Positions 54,353-63,990 of a stretch of 64,000 nt of DNA are shown here, piece by piece. The first letter of the stretch is position 1. Every line of letters begins with the position of its first letter. Both the position numbers and the translations under genes were made by a program. The notes under the pieces are model-generated. The model was not told the origin of the DNA. It did not search any database and saw only the letters and a program-made list of their open reading frames with translations. Source of the stretch: Corynebacterium sp. HMSC074A01 (GTDB lineage: Bacteria; Actinomycetota; Actinomycetes; Mycobacteriales; Mycobacteriaceae); assembly GCF_001831515.1 (NCBI RefSeq), contig NZ_KV825608.1, positions 77,309 to 141,308 on the forward strand, read 5' to 3'.

Positions 54353-54979
54353 GTGCAAGCAATCGTCGACTGGATTGTCAACCTAATGGAGGTGCTCGGC
54401 GGTCCAGGCGTTGGTCTCGCCATCCTCCTGGAGAATGTTTTCCCGCCGATCCCCTCTGAGGTTGTCCTGCCGCTGGGTGGTTTCACCGCCGCGCAGGGCT
54501 CGGTCACCTTTGCCTCGGTGCTGATCTGGTCCATCATCGGCTCCGTCGCTGGCGCATACGTCCTCTACGGCGTTGGTGCCTGGCTGGGCGCCGAGCGGCT
54601 GCGCAAGATCGCCGACTGGATGTGGCTGGTCAAGGCCTCCGATGTGGACGCCTCGCTCGAGTTCTTCGACCGCCACGGCAAAGCGTCGATCTTCTTCGGC
54701 CGCCTCATCCCGGGCATCCGCTCGCTGATTTCCATCCCCGCGGGCCTCGACCGAATGAACCTTGTCACCTTCGGCCTGTGGACCACGCTGGGCTCCGGCA
54801 TCTGGAACACCATCCTGGTCTCGCTCGGCTACGCGCTCGGCGACCGGTGGGAGATGGTCACCGAGTACGTCGACGCCTACTCCAAGGTCGCCTACGTCAT
54901 CCTGATCCTGGTCCTTGTCGGCTTCCTCGTCTACTTCCTCCGCCGCGACATCAAGGAGCGCAAGTCCGCTGCGAAGTAG
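54353..54979 (+). CDS. DedA family membrane protein
   Basis: 208 residues from GTG 54353 (AAGGAG 5 bases upstream). ENVFPPIPSEVVLPLGGF and FFGRLIPGIRSLISIPAGLDRM are the two DedA/VTT signatures, with re-entrant helices, and the protein ends with a basic tail. DedA proteins flip lipids such as undecaprenyl phosphate or phosphatidylethanolamine, supporting envelope synthesis. It overlaps the convergent nei gene by 29 bp. Confidence 0.9.
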   Translation: MQAIVDWIVNLMEVLGGPGVGLAILLENVFPPIPSEVVLPLGGFTAAQGSVTFASVLIWSIIGSVAGAYVLYGVGAWLGAERLRKIADWMWLVKASDVDASLEFFDRHGKASIFFGRLIPGIRSLISIPAGLDRMNLVTFGLWTTLGSGIWNTILVSLGYALGDRWEMVTEYVDAYSKVAYVILILVLVGFLVYFLRRDIKERKSAAK

Positions 54980-55787
54980 CGTTCCACCCTCCCGAAGGCT
55001 CGGGCTGGCACCGTGGGCACCACCAGATCACCCGCTCCAAATCCCCCTCCCCGCCGAGGAACCCCTTTTCAATGAGCGTTCCGCAGCGCCTGCACGGTTT
55101 GCGGTTGCGCCCAAACACGTAGCTCGTCTCCCCCGCGCGCTTGATCCCAGTGGTCACCCGCACGGGGGAGTCTTTGTTTGCCCACATCAGGCGGCGCGCA
55201 AGGGCCACATGCTTTGCGACGTCCACCTCCCCCACCTTTGCCGCCGGGTGGGTCCCCGCCAGGAAATTGATCTCGGCGCGGTACTCGTTACCAATCCCTG
55301 CAAGGTTGCGCTGGTCGAGCAGCGCGCGCCCGATCTCCATATCCGGGTTTGCCTCGATGCGGCGCACCGCCTCGGCCGCGTCGAAGTCCGGGTCCAATAG
55401 ATCTGGACCTAGATACCCCATCTGCTGGGGGTACTCACGGGCGGGAAAGACCCGGACGAGTCCGAGCCAGAAGCCGACGAGTTCGATGTCGGGGCGGTTG
55501 GCGTCGCTAAGCGAGAGCACCACGCGGGCGGCATGCCCGGGCTTGCGCCACCGCTGCCCGGCGCGGTGGAAGGCCCAGGTGCCCTCCATCTTCAGGTGTG
55601 TGTGCAGGATCTCCGGGCCGAAGCGCATGAACAGGTGCTTGCCATAAGGCCAGACGCGTTCGCAGGTCATGCCCGTGAAGTCGACAGTGGCGAAGCGGGG
55701 CACGCGGATGCTGGTGCGCGTGACCTCGCGGCCGGTCATCCACTGCAAGCGCTTGGAGAGCTGATAGACGGAATCACCTTCGGGCAT
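54951..55787 (-). CDS. nei: Fpg/Nei family DNA glycosylase (Nei2-like)
   Basis: 278 residues. MPEGDSVYQLSKRL: catalytic Pro2 after Met removal and Glu3, with the SVY pattern of actinobacterial Nei2. The helix-two-turn-helix GIGNEYRAEINFLAG and a C-terminal zinc finger CRRCG..CPRC are present. It excises oxidised pyrimidines and nicks the backbone. TAGTAT lies 6 bases before the ATG (leaderless). Confidence 0.92.
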   Translation of the reverse strand: MPEGDSVYQLSKRLQWMTGREVTRTSIRVPRFATVDFTGMTCERVWPYGKHLFMRFGPEILHTHLKMEGTWAFHRAGQRWRKPGHAARVVLSLSDANRPDIELVGFWLGLVRVFPAREYPQQMGYLGPDLLDPDFDAAEAVRRIEANPDMEIGRALLDQRNLAGIGNEYRAEINFLAGTHPAAKVGEVDVAKHVALARRLMWANKDSPVRVTTGIKRAGETSYVFGRNRKPCRRCGTLIEKGFLGGEGDLERVIWWCPRCQPEPSGGWNATSQRTCAP

Positions 55788-55806
55788 GGTGCAATACTAG
55801 GCCGCA

Positions 55807-56297
55807 CTACGGCCGGAGTTGGTGGAGCGGGAACGTGACAACGCCCTCGCCGAGCGGCGCGGTCACGCCAGTGCCAGTGATGACCGCGCAGAACGTGGGC
55901 GGACCAGCAACGTGATCGATCGACGCAATCGCTTTCTGGAGCGACACTGCGCCTCGCTCCACCCCGCCAAAGCCGGTTTTGACCTCTACGGCCACCCATC
56001 GGCCATCGGGAAGCGTGAGCACGGCGTCGATCTCGTTACCATTAGAATCCCGGTAATGGTGGATTTCCCCCCCATCGCCTCAACCATCACGGCAAGGTCA
56101 TGAATCACTGCGGACTCAAATAAGAAACCGGTAGTTTCCGGATCCGCAGTTAACGAGGCAGTGGTCGCCCCAAGTGCGGCGACAGCCAACCCCGGATCGG
56201 CAAGATGATACTTCGGAGATACACGCAGCCGCGCCTTCGACGATTCGTGGGCGGTACCTGCGTCCTGCCACCTGTTTCGTGTCCACATTCGCTCCAA
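55807..56297 (-). pseudogene. remnant of AAA/DUF4143 ATPase
   Basis: Two overlapping frames together give the C-terminal part of a DUF4143-type ATPase: SPKYHLADPGLAVAALGA, GFLFESAVIHDLAVMVEAMGG, then after a shift HHYRDSNGNEIDAVLTLPDG and WVAVEVKTGFGG. The frame breaks at a run of seven C near 56068. The AAA ATPase half (about 250 residues) is missing: only 25 residues, beginning MERMWTRNRW, precede the DUF4143 part. So the gene has both an internal deletion and a frameshift. Confidence 0.8.
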
Positions 56298-56301
56298 TTT
56301 G

Positions 56302-56362
56302 ATGTTTTGCAGGACTTGTACTTTATGTTTTGCAGGACTTGTAGTTTATGTTTTGCAGATCT
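56302..56362. repeat. 23-bp direct tandem repeats upstream of the ATPase remnant
   Basis: Three copies beginning ATGTTTTGCAGGACTTGTA at 56302 and 56325, with a truncated third at 56348. The period is 23 bp. AT-rich repeats like this before DUF4143 ATPase genes may be their control region. Confidence 0.85.
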
Positions 56363-56380
56363 TTGTGGGAGAAGGTCACG

Positions 56381-59300
56381 TTAATCGTCGAAGCTCAAAC
56401 TCTCGGCGGGCCCGTCGAGCTCGCCGAGTGCCTCCGCCACGCTCCGGCCTCGCCGCTTCGGTGCCGCCGCCGGCTTCGCACCGATCTTGACGCCCTTGTG
56501 CGTCACGCGCGCCCCATACTCGCGCAGGCCAAAGGCGGACTCACCGTTGAGCTTCTCTACCCCCAGGGGTTGCATGCGCCCGGCGCGCACTGCCTCGTCG
56601 AGGGCATCGATGACCAGTGGGAGCGGGTCTCCGATCCCTTCCGCGAAGCCCTCGAAGAAGGTAGTCATGGTTTTGCCGCCGCGGGTGATGTGGGCGGCGA
56701 GGAGGCCGTCGATAAGCACGACGATGGCCCCGGCCGCGCGGGTGGGGCCTTGGGTGGGCCAGGGCAGCGCGGCGCCGTAGGGGTTGGCGGGGTCGGTGGC
56801 GGCGAGCACGTAGACGTCCGGTTCGCGGGTGCCGGAGGGCCAGCCGATGACGTCGTCGGAATCCGCGTGCCCGCGCAGGCGGTCGATCGTGGCCGGGGTG
56901 GAAAACTGCGCCGCGCCCAGGCCTTCGATGAGGTAGCCGCGCAGCGCTTTGCCGCTTTCTTCGAAGCCGGAAAGCGTTTTATAGGCCAGGGCGAAGCCTC
57001 CGAGGATGTCCTCGGCAACCACGGAGCCGCGGGTGACCACCCCGTAGCGGTCGAGCAGGCTCTCCCCTAGCGCGACGGAGCGGCGCGTGGCGTCGGTGTC
57101 CGCGCGCGGGGTCGCGGCCCAGCGGCCCACCATGTCGGGTGGTGTGGTGTTGGCAAAGGAAGTGCGCCCGGAGCGGATGCGACTGCGCTGCGGGCGACGC
57201 CGCGTGCGGTGGGCAGACTTGCCCTTGCCGCCGACGAGCCGGGCGCGGATGGGCGCAAACGAGTCCGGCGACAGACACCCGGCTTCGACGAGGTCCCACA
57301 TCGCTTCGCGCAGCTCGTCGCTGGTTGTGGTGCGCTCGTCGAGGGGACCAAGCAGGTCTGCGAAGAGGTAGCCGCCCCCGCCGCGGACGCGTTCCATCAC
57401 CTGGGATTGAGTCAGGCTCAGTTGCGGTTCTTCTGCCTGGGGCAGGAGCTGCTCGGCGTAGTCAGCGGGCAGCAGCATGATCCAGGGGTCGCGTGCTCCG
57501 GCCTTGCCCGCGCCGACGATGAGGATCTCGCCGGAGGCGGTCAGCTCGTCCAGCATCACCGGCGAGTAGTCCCCCACGCGCGAGGGCAGGATGTGGGACT
57601 CCCACGCGCTCGCCGGCAGACGCACCCCGGCGAGCTGCTCGAGGACGGTGAACACGCCGTCGGCACCACGCAAGGCCGGTCGCACCCCGGACGCGCTCAC
57701 GTTGTGCCAGGCGGGCAAGAATCGCCCGTAGGCGGACTGCGTCACCGGCTGGGTCTGCGCCCGTGCCGCCGCCAGCGAACGCGAGCGGATGATGCGCAAC
57801 ACCTCGGCGGCGACGTATTCTTCCTCGTCAACGCCCTGCCGGTAGTGCCCGGGGATCACTTTGTCCTGGTCAATGAGCCGATGTAGCGGCTCGTAGGCCG
57901 CGCCGACGGCAAGTCCGAAAGCATCAGCCAGATCGCGCAGAGTGAAGGGCCCGCGGGTGCGCACCCAGCGCCCCACCAGCTGCTGCAGTGCGTCCGGGAT
58001 CGTGGCGACTTGGGCGGCGACGCCTGGTGGGACGGGGACGCCCAAACCGTCGCGAAGCAGCGGGGCGTCGAGCGTTTGCGCGATGTGCTCGCGCCCGCCG
58101 ATGCGCACCCGCATCACACGGCCGCGCAGGTTTTCCTCCAGTGTGCCCAGGGGGACCTCGGTGTAGTCCGCAAGCTTGTCGACGTCCACGGGTCCCACCA
58201 TCCGCAGCGTATCGGCAAACTGCTCCCTGGTTTTCGCGCGCCCGAGGCGGCGGAGGTTGGCGTCGGTCTCGGCGATCACGTCGGCGTCGAGAAGCTCGCG
58301 CAGCTCCACGGTGCCCAAGAGCTTGGCCAGCAGCGAAGGGTCAAGCGAGAGTGCCGCGGCGCGCTTCTCCGCGAGCGGGGTATCGCCCTCGTACATGAAC
58401 GCGCCGGTGTAATTGAACAACAGCGAGGAGGCAAACGGGCTCGGCTGGTCGCAGGTCACCTCGGCAATCCGGATGCCGCGGGTGTTGATGTCGCGCACGA
58501 CCTCCTGCAGCGCGGGCAGGTCGTAGACGTCCTGCAGGCACTCGCGGACAGTCTCCAAAATGATGGGGAAGGACGGGTAGTTGCGGGCGACGTCGAGAAG
58601 CTGCTCGGCGCGCTGGCGCTGCTGCCACAGCGGCGCACGCTTGCCGGGGTTGCGGCGCGGCAAAAGCAGGGCGCGGGCGGCGCACTCGCGGAAGCGGGAG
58701 GCAAACAGGGCGGAGTTGCCGACCTGCTCGGTGACGATGTCGGCGATCTCGTCGGCGTCGAACTGGAAAAGCGAGGCGTCCGGTTCCTTCTCCCCTTGCG
58801 GCAGGCGCAGCACGATGCCGTCGTCGCCCGCTACGGCCTGGGCGTCCATTCCCGTTTCCTGCGCCACCCGCCAACCAGTGGCCAGCGCCCAGGCGGCGTT
58901 AACCCCCTTGCCAAACGGGGTGTGCAAGACCACGCGCCAGTCGCCCAGCTCGTCGGTGAAGCGCTCCAGCACGAGCGTTTTCTCGTCCGGCAGGATGCCG
59001 GTGGCTTCCTCCTGTTCTTCGAGGTAGCGCACAAGGTTGTCGCGGGCGAACCCGTCGAGTGAAGCGTCGATGCCCTCGCCTGCTCGTGCTTGTCGACGAA
59101 ACGCGCCCAACGCCTTCCCCAACTCATACGGCCGACCCGGCCCCTCCCCATTCCAGAACGGAAGCCTTCCGGTATGCCCCGGCGCGGGCGTGACCTGGAC
59201 CTGGTCGCGAGTGATGTTCTCGATGCGCCAAGACGAAGCGCCGAGGGTGAACACGTCGCCGACGCGGGACTCGTAGACCATCTCCTCGTCCAGCTCGCCG

Positions 59301-61030
59301 ACGCGGCGGGGTGCCTTGTCGTCCGCGCCGACAAGAAAAACTCCAAACATTCCCCGATCTGGAATCGTGCCCGCGTTCGTCACCGCCACCCGCTGCGCGC
59401 CCGGGCGGGCCTTGAGCGTGGTGCCTTCAAGGACGGCGCGAGGGCGCAGCTCCGCGAAGTCCGTCGAGGGGTACACGCCGGTAACCAGGTCGATCACGGA
59501 GTCAAACACCTCGCGGGCCAGATCGCGGTAGGGCCAGGCGCGGCGCACGGCGTCGTACCACTCGTCCACGTCTAGATCCTCGTAGGCCACCGCCGCCACC
59601 GTCTGCTGCGCGAGCACGTCGAGCGGGCTGCGCGGAGTGCGCAGCTCCTCAATCGCGCCCTCGCGCATCCGCGGCACCAGCGCCGCCGTCTGCACCAGGT
59701 CGGAGCGGTGCTTCGGATAGAAGCTGCCCTCGGATACCGCGCCGACGGTGTGGCCGGCGCGGCCAACGCGCTGCAAACCCGAGGCGACCGAGGGCGGCGA
59801 CTCCACCTGGATCACCAAATCCACCGCGCCCATGTCAATCCCCAACTCGAGCGAGGAGGTGGCGATCACCGCGCGCAGCGAGCCTTCTTTGAGCATGGTT
59901 TCGGTCTGCACCCGCTCATCCTTGGACACGCTGCCGTGGTGGGCGCGCGCAATGACCTGCGCGGCGTGGCCTGCGGTATCCACCGATTTCATCAGCTGCG
60001 CGGGTGGGCGCCTTGTTTCAGGCGAGAGCGCCTCCGGATCATGTTCTTTTGCCCACAGCTCGTTGAGCTGGCTGGTCAGTCGCTCTGCGGTGCGGCGCGA
60101 GTTCACGAACACGATGGTCGAGCGATGCGCCATCACCTCCTCGTAGACTGCGCGCTCGATGTGCGGCCAGATCGAAGAGGTCGCCGCTGGCGGAGTCTCG
60201 GGCTCAAGTGTGTCGATGTCGCCCTCAATCACGGCCTCGCCAATTGTCGACGCGTCCTCCGGCACCGGCAGGTCCGACATATCTTCTACCGGCACATGGA
60301 CGTCCAGCTGCCAGCGCTTTTCCGCGGGCGGGTTGATGATGGTGGTCTGTGGCCCCAAAAAGTTCGCTACCGTCTCGAGCGGGCGCACCGTCGCCGAGAG
60401 ACCAATGCGCTGGAAGTTGCCGGCCAGGCGGCGCAGGCGCTCCAGTGAGAGTGAAAGGTGGACGCCGCGCTTCGTGCCCGCCAGCGCGTGGATCTCGTCC
60501 ACAATGACCGTGTCCACAGTTTTCAGGACGCCAGCCGCCTTCGAGGTGAGCATGAGGTAGAGCGACTCAGGGGTCGTAATGAGGATGTCCGGCGGTTTCC
60601 GCAGTTGCCGGTTTCGCTCCGATTGCGGGGTATCGCCCGAGCGCACGCCCACCGAGATGTCCGGCATGTCGCGGCCCAAGCGCTGGGCGACACGCGCGAT
60701 TCCTCCAAGCGGGGCGCGCAGGTTGTGCTCCACGTCCACGCCCAGCGCTTTCAAGGGGGAGATGTAGAGGACGCGGACGCCGCCGTGGGTGGAGGTCTGC
60801 GCGCCGTCGATAGGCAATGCCTGCTGGCCAGCCCGCTCCACGAGCGAGTTGAGCGACCAGAGGAAGGCCGCGAGCGTCTTGCCGGAGCCGGTGGGGGCGA
60901 CGACGAGGGCGTTCTCGCCGTCGGCAATCGCCCGCCACGCGCCTTCTTGGACCGGGGTGGGCGCGGCGAAGACCTCGCTGAACCAGGTGGAGACCTGGGG
61001 ATGGAAACGCTCGAGGATTGCCGTGCTCAT
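56381..61030 (-). CDS. lhr: large ATP-dependent helicase Lhr
   Basis: 1549 residues. Superfamily 2: Walker A VVAPTGSGKTLAAFLWSL, DEIH in VDEIHALAGTKRG, motif III-type GLSATVRPLE, and RecA2 motifs VFVNSRRTAERLTSQL and QRVGRAGHTVG. The winged-helix and Lhr-specific beta domain follow, and the C-terminal half of about 700 residues (Lhr-CTD) completes the full-length actinobacterial form. It translocates 3' to 5' on single-stranded DNA and unwinds RNA:DNA hybrids. I start at ATG 61030, with TATCCT 8 bases upstream; the longer frame is antisense to cysQ. Confidence 0.94.
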   Translation of the reverse strand: MSTAILERFHPQVSTWFSEVFAAPTPVQEGAWRAIADGENALVVAPTGSGKTLAAFLWSLNSLVERAGQQALPIDGAQTSTHGGVRVLYISPLKALGVDVEHNLRAPLGGIARVAQRLGRDMPDISVGVRSGDTPQSERNRQLRKPPDILITTPESLYLMLTSKAAGVLKTVDTVIVDEIHALAGTKRGVHLSLSLERLRRLAGNFQRIGLSATVRPLETVANFLGPQTTIINPPAEKRWQLDVHVPVEDMSDLPVPEDASTIGEAVIEGDIDTLEPETPPAATSSIWPHIERAVYEEVMAHRSTIVFVNSRRTAERLTSQLNELWAKEHDPEALSPETRRPPAQLMKSVDTAGHAAQVIARAHHGSVSKDERVQTETMLKEGSLRAVIATSSLELGIDMGAVDLVIQVESPPSVASGLQRVGRAGHTVGAVSEGSFYPKHRSDLVQTAALVPRMREGAIEELRTPRSPLDVLAQQTVAAVAYEDLDVDEWYDAVRRAWPYRDLAREVFDSVIDLVTGVYPSTDFAELRPRAVLEGTTLKARPGAQRVAVTNAGTIPDRGMFGVFLVGADDKAPRRVGELDEEMVYESRVGDVFTLGASSWRIENITRDQVQVTPAPGHTGRLPFWNGEGPGRPYELGKALGAFRRQARAGEGIDASLDGFARDNLVRYLEEQEEATGILPDEKTLVLERFTDELGDWRVVLHTPFGKGVNAAWALATGWRVAQETGMDAQAVAGDDGIVLRLPQGEKEPDASLFQFDADEIADIVTEQVGNSALFASRFRECAARALLLPRRNPGKRAPLWQQRQRAEQLLDVARNYPSFPIILETVRECLQDVYDLPALQEVVRDINTRGIRIAEVTCDQPSPFASSLLFNYTGAFMYEGDTPLAEKRAAALSLDPSLLAKLLGTVELRELLDADVIAETDANLRRLGRAKTREQFADTLRMVGPVDVDKLADYTEVPLGTLEENLRGRVMRVRIGGREHIAQTLDAPLLRDGLGVPVPPGVAAQVATIPDALQQLVGRWVRTRGPFTLRDLADAFGLAVGAAYEPLHRLIDQDKVIPGHYRQGVDEEEYVAAEVLRIIRSRSLAAARAQTQPVTQSAYGRFLPAWHNVSASGVRPALRGADGVFTVLEQLAGVRLPASAWESHILPSRVGDYSPVMLDELTASGEILIVGAGKAGARDPWIMLLPADYAEQLLPQAEEPQLSLTQSQVMERVRGGGGYLFADLLGPLDERTTTSDELREAMWDLVEAGCLSPDSFAPIRARLVGGKGKSAHRTRRRPQRSRIRSGRTSFANTTPPDMVGRWAATPRADTDATRRSVALGESLLDRYGVVTRGSVVAEDILGGFALAYKTLSGFEESGKALRGYLIEGLGAAQFSTPATIDRLRGHADSDDVIGWPSGTREPDVYVLAATDPANPYGAALPWPTQGPTRAAGAIVVLIDGLLAAHITRGGKTMTTFFEGFAEGIGDPLPLVIDALDEAVRAGRMQPLGVEKLNGESAFGLREYGARVTHKGVKIGAKPAAAPKRRGRSVAEALGELDGPAESLSFDD

Positions 61031-61079
61031 AGAAGTTAAGGATAACGGGGCAGCAAACTGCGGTAGGGTTTGAACTATG
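61028..61079. promoter_or_regulatory. divergent leaderless promoter pair lhr/cysQ
   Basis: TATCCT (minus, 61044-61039) is 8 bases from ATG 61030. TAGGGT (61064-61069) is 7 bases from ATG 61077. Confidence 0.5.
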
Positions 61080-61846
61080 ACTGCGCAGTATTCTGACTCC
61101 CGGTTGACCAACCTGATTGCCCAAGGCACCGGCGAGATCCTCAAGGGGATCCGCGGCGTCGGCCTGCTGCGAGGGCGCGAGCTCGGCGAGGCCGGCGATG
61201 ACCTGGCCCAGAACTGGATCGCCCGCGTACTCGAGCAGCACCGCCCGGGCGACGGATTCCTCTCCGAGGAGGCGGCGGACGACCAATCACGCCTGGACAA
61301 CAACCGCGTCTGGATCGTCGACCCGCTCGACGGCACGAGAGAATTCGCCACCGGCCGCCAGGACTGGGCCGTACACATCGCCCTAGTGGAAGACGGCGTG
61401 CCTACCCACGCGGCTGTCGGACTCCCGGACCTGGGTGTGGTGTTTAAGTCCTCCGACGTGCGCCACGTCTCCGGCCCCTTTGCCGGCAAGGTCGCCATCT
61501 CGCGCAACCGCCCGCCGGCCGTGGCCGAGGCAGTTGCCGACGCGCTCGGGTTCGAAACCGTCAAGGTCGGCTCCGCCGGCGCAAAAGCCATGCACGTGCT
61601 GCTGGGCGACTACGACGCGTACGTGCACGCCGGCGGCCAGTACGAGTGGGACCAGGCCGCCCCGGTCGGCGTCTCCCTGGCCGCAGGTCTGCACTGCTCC
61701 CGCCTCGACGGCACGCCCATGCGCTTCAACAACAAGGACACCTACGTGCCCGACATGGTGATCTGCCGCCCGGAGATCGCCGACGATGTCCTCGCCGCCT
61801 GCGCCAAGTACTACGAGGAGCACGGCAGCTTTGAGGGGGTCGCTCA

Positions 61847-61850
<4 letters not shown>
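61077..61850 (+). CDS. cysQ: 3'(2'),5'-bisphosphate nucleotidase CysQ
   Basis: 257 residues of the inositol-monophosphatase superfamily. FLSEEAADD supplies the first metal Glu, [17 protein letters not shown] is the D-P-L-D-G-T motif, and [14 protein letters not shown] closes the site. It hydrolyses PAP/PAPS from sulfate assimilation. Order cysQ-thyA-folA is conserved in corynebacteria. The stop overlaps the thyA GTG. Confidence 0.9.
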
Positions 61851-63129
<1,279 letters not shown>

Positions 63130-63130
63130 C

Positions 63131-63409
63131 ATGACTGCAACCCCAGAGACCAAGTCCCCTGTCACTATCTTTGCCACCGAGTGGTGCCCCTTCTGCGCAC
63201 GCCTTCGTAAGAACCTGGACCGCACCGAGACGCCGTACGACCTCGTCGACGTCGAAGCCGAAGGCAACGAAGACGCCGCGGCTTGGGTGGAATCCGTCAA
63301 CGACGGCAACCGCGTCGTCCCCACCGTCCTGTACTCCGACGGCACCCACGAGACGAACCCGGGAGCCTCCGCCGTGCGCCGCAAGCACGAGGAGCTGGCG
63401 GGCGCGTAG
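63131..63409 (+). CDS. mrx1: mycoredoxin-type glutaredoxin
   Basis: 92 residues. Active site C19-P-F-C22 in ATEWCPFCARLRK, a cis-Pro in RVVPTVLYSDG, and the GASAVRRKHEEL helix. Mycoredoxins use mycothiol to reduce mixed disulfides. I start at ATG 63131 next to the folA stop; the earlier in-frame ATG at 63110 is inside folA. It is last in the cysQ-thyA-folA-mrx operon. Confidence 0.9.
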   Translation: MTATPETKSPVTIFATEWCPFCARLRKNLDRTETPYDLVDVEAEGNEDAAAWVESVNDGNRVVPTVLYSDGTHETNPGASAVRRKHEELAGA

Positions 63410-63465
63410 CGCGTAGCTGATTTTCGGTGCTGCTGATTGATCGCGCAGCTGATTTTCAGTGTCAC

Positions 63466-63486
63466 GCGAGGGTACGGTACCCTCGC
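63466..63486. promoter_or_regulatory. 21-bp palindrome over the tRNA-Arg promoter
   Basis: GCGAGGGTAC and its reverse complement flank one central G. The likely -10 of tRNA-Arg (TACGGT or TACCCT) lies inside it, 7-14 bases before the tRNA. Confidence 0.5.
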
Positions 63487-63492
63487 ACTATT

Positions 63493-63565
63493 GCCCCAGT
63501 AGCTCAGTGGATAGAGCACTTCTCTCCTAAAGAAGGTGTCGGAGGTTCGATTCCTCTCTGGGGCG
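63493..63565 (+). tRNA. tRNA-Arg (CCT anticodon)
   Basis: 73 bases beginning GCCCCAGTAGCTCAGTGG. The acceptor GCCCCAG pairs with CTGGGGC, the D arm is AGCTCAGTGGATAGAGC, the anticodon loop CTCCTAA reads CCT (decodes AGG, Arg), the T arm is GAGGTTCGATTCCTC and the discriminator is G. CCA is not encoded. Confidence 0.95.
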
Positions 63566-63657
63566 CGAACTTTTTCTACACAAAACTACCCGTTTTAACT
63601 GCGGGAACGGTGCATTTTTGGGGGTCTGCCGGGTTCCTTCGGGGGTTGGGCGCTGGG
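63566..63657. other. 3' flank of tRNA-Arg
   Basis: 92 bp without a gene. A T-run (CTTTTTC) lies 5 bases after the tRNA, and a short hairpin (CCGTT/AACGG) before TTTTT near 63614 may terminate it. Confidence 0.4.
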
Positions 63658-63713
63658 AGTCCGCGGCCGCGGACTGGATGGGAGGCCGTGGTTTGAGTCT
63701 GCGGCCGCGGACT
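63658..63713. repeat. two GC palindromes with a NotI-type core
   Basis: AGTCCGCGGCCGCGGACT at 63658-63675 is a perfect 18-bp palindrome. A second copy at 63696-63713 differs at one base. Their centres are 38 bp apart. There is no coding potential I can support. Confidence 0.8.
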
Positions 63714-63814
63714 GCTGTTGGCTGCTGCGCAGGGCTGCATTATCTGAGTCTGTTCGCGGCAGCACGTTGCACTGCAGGTGTCGAGCTGTGCCGTGGGGTT
63801 GGTGCCGGGGTCGT

Positions 63815-63990
63815 TCTAAATGGAGCTAGCTCCATTTAGACGCACGGCGGGATGACGACCTTGGGTTTTACCTTGGGTTTTACCGGCGACGTGACCCCAA
63901 ATGGAGCTAGCTCCGTTTGGCTATTTCGTGCAACGGCGACCTGGGCTTTTACCGGAGGGGCGCACCCAAATGGAGCTAGCTCCATTTGGG
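63815..63990. repeat. palindrome array B, three copies at 81 and 69 bp
   Basis: Copies centred at 63827.5, 63908.5 and 63977.5 share AAATGGAGCTAGCTCC. The first (63815-63840) and third (63965-63990) are perfect 26-bp palindromes; the second has one mismatched pair over 24 bp. Spacings are 81 and 69 bp, and the extra 12 bp is a tandem duplication of CCTTGGGTTTTA in the first spacer. Spacers contain CGACCT-TGGG-TTTTACCGG-like sequence, the reverse complement of the array A spacer. The array lies downstream of tRNA-Arg and may continue beyond the window. Confidence 0.9.
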
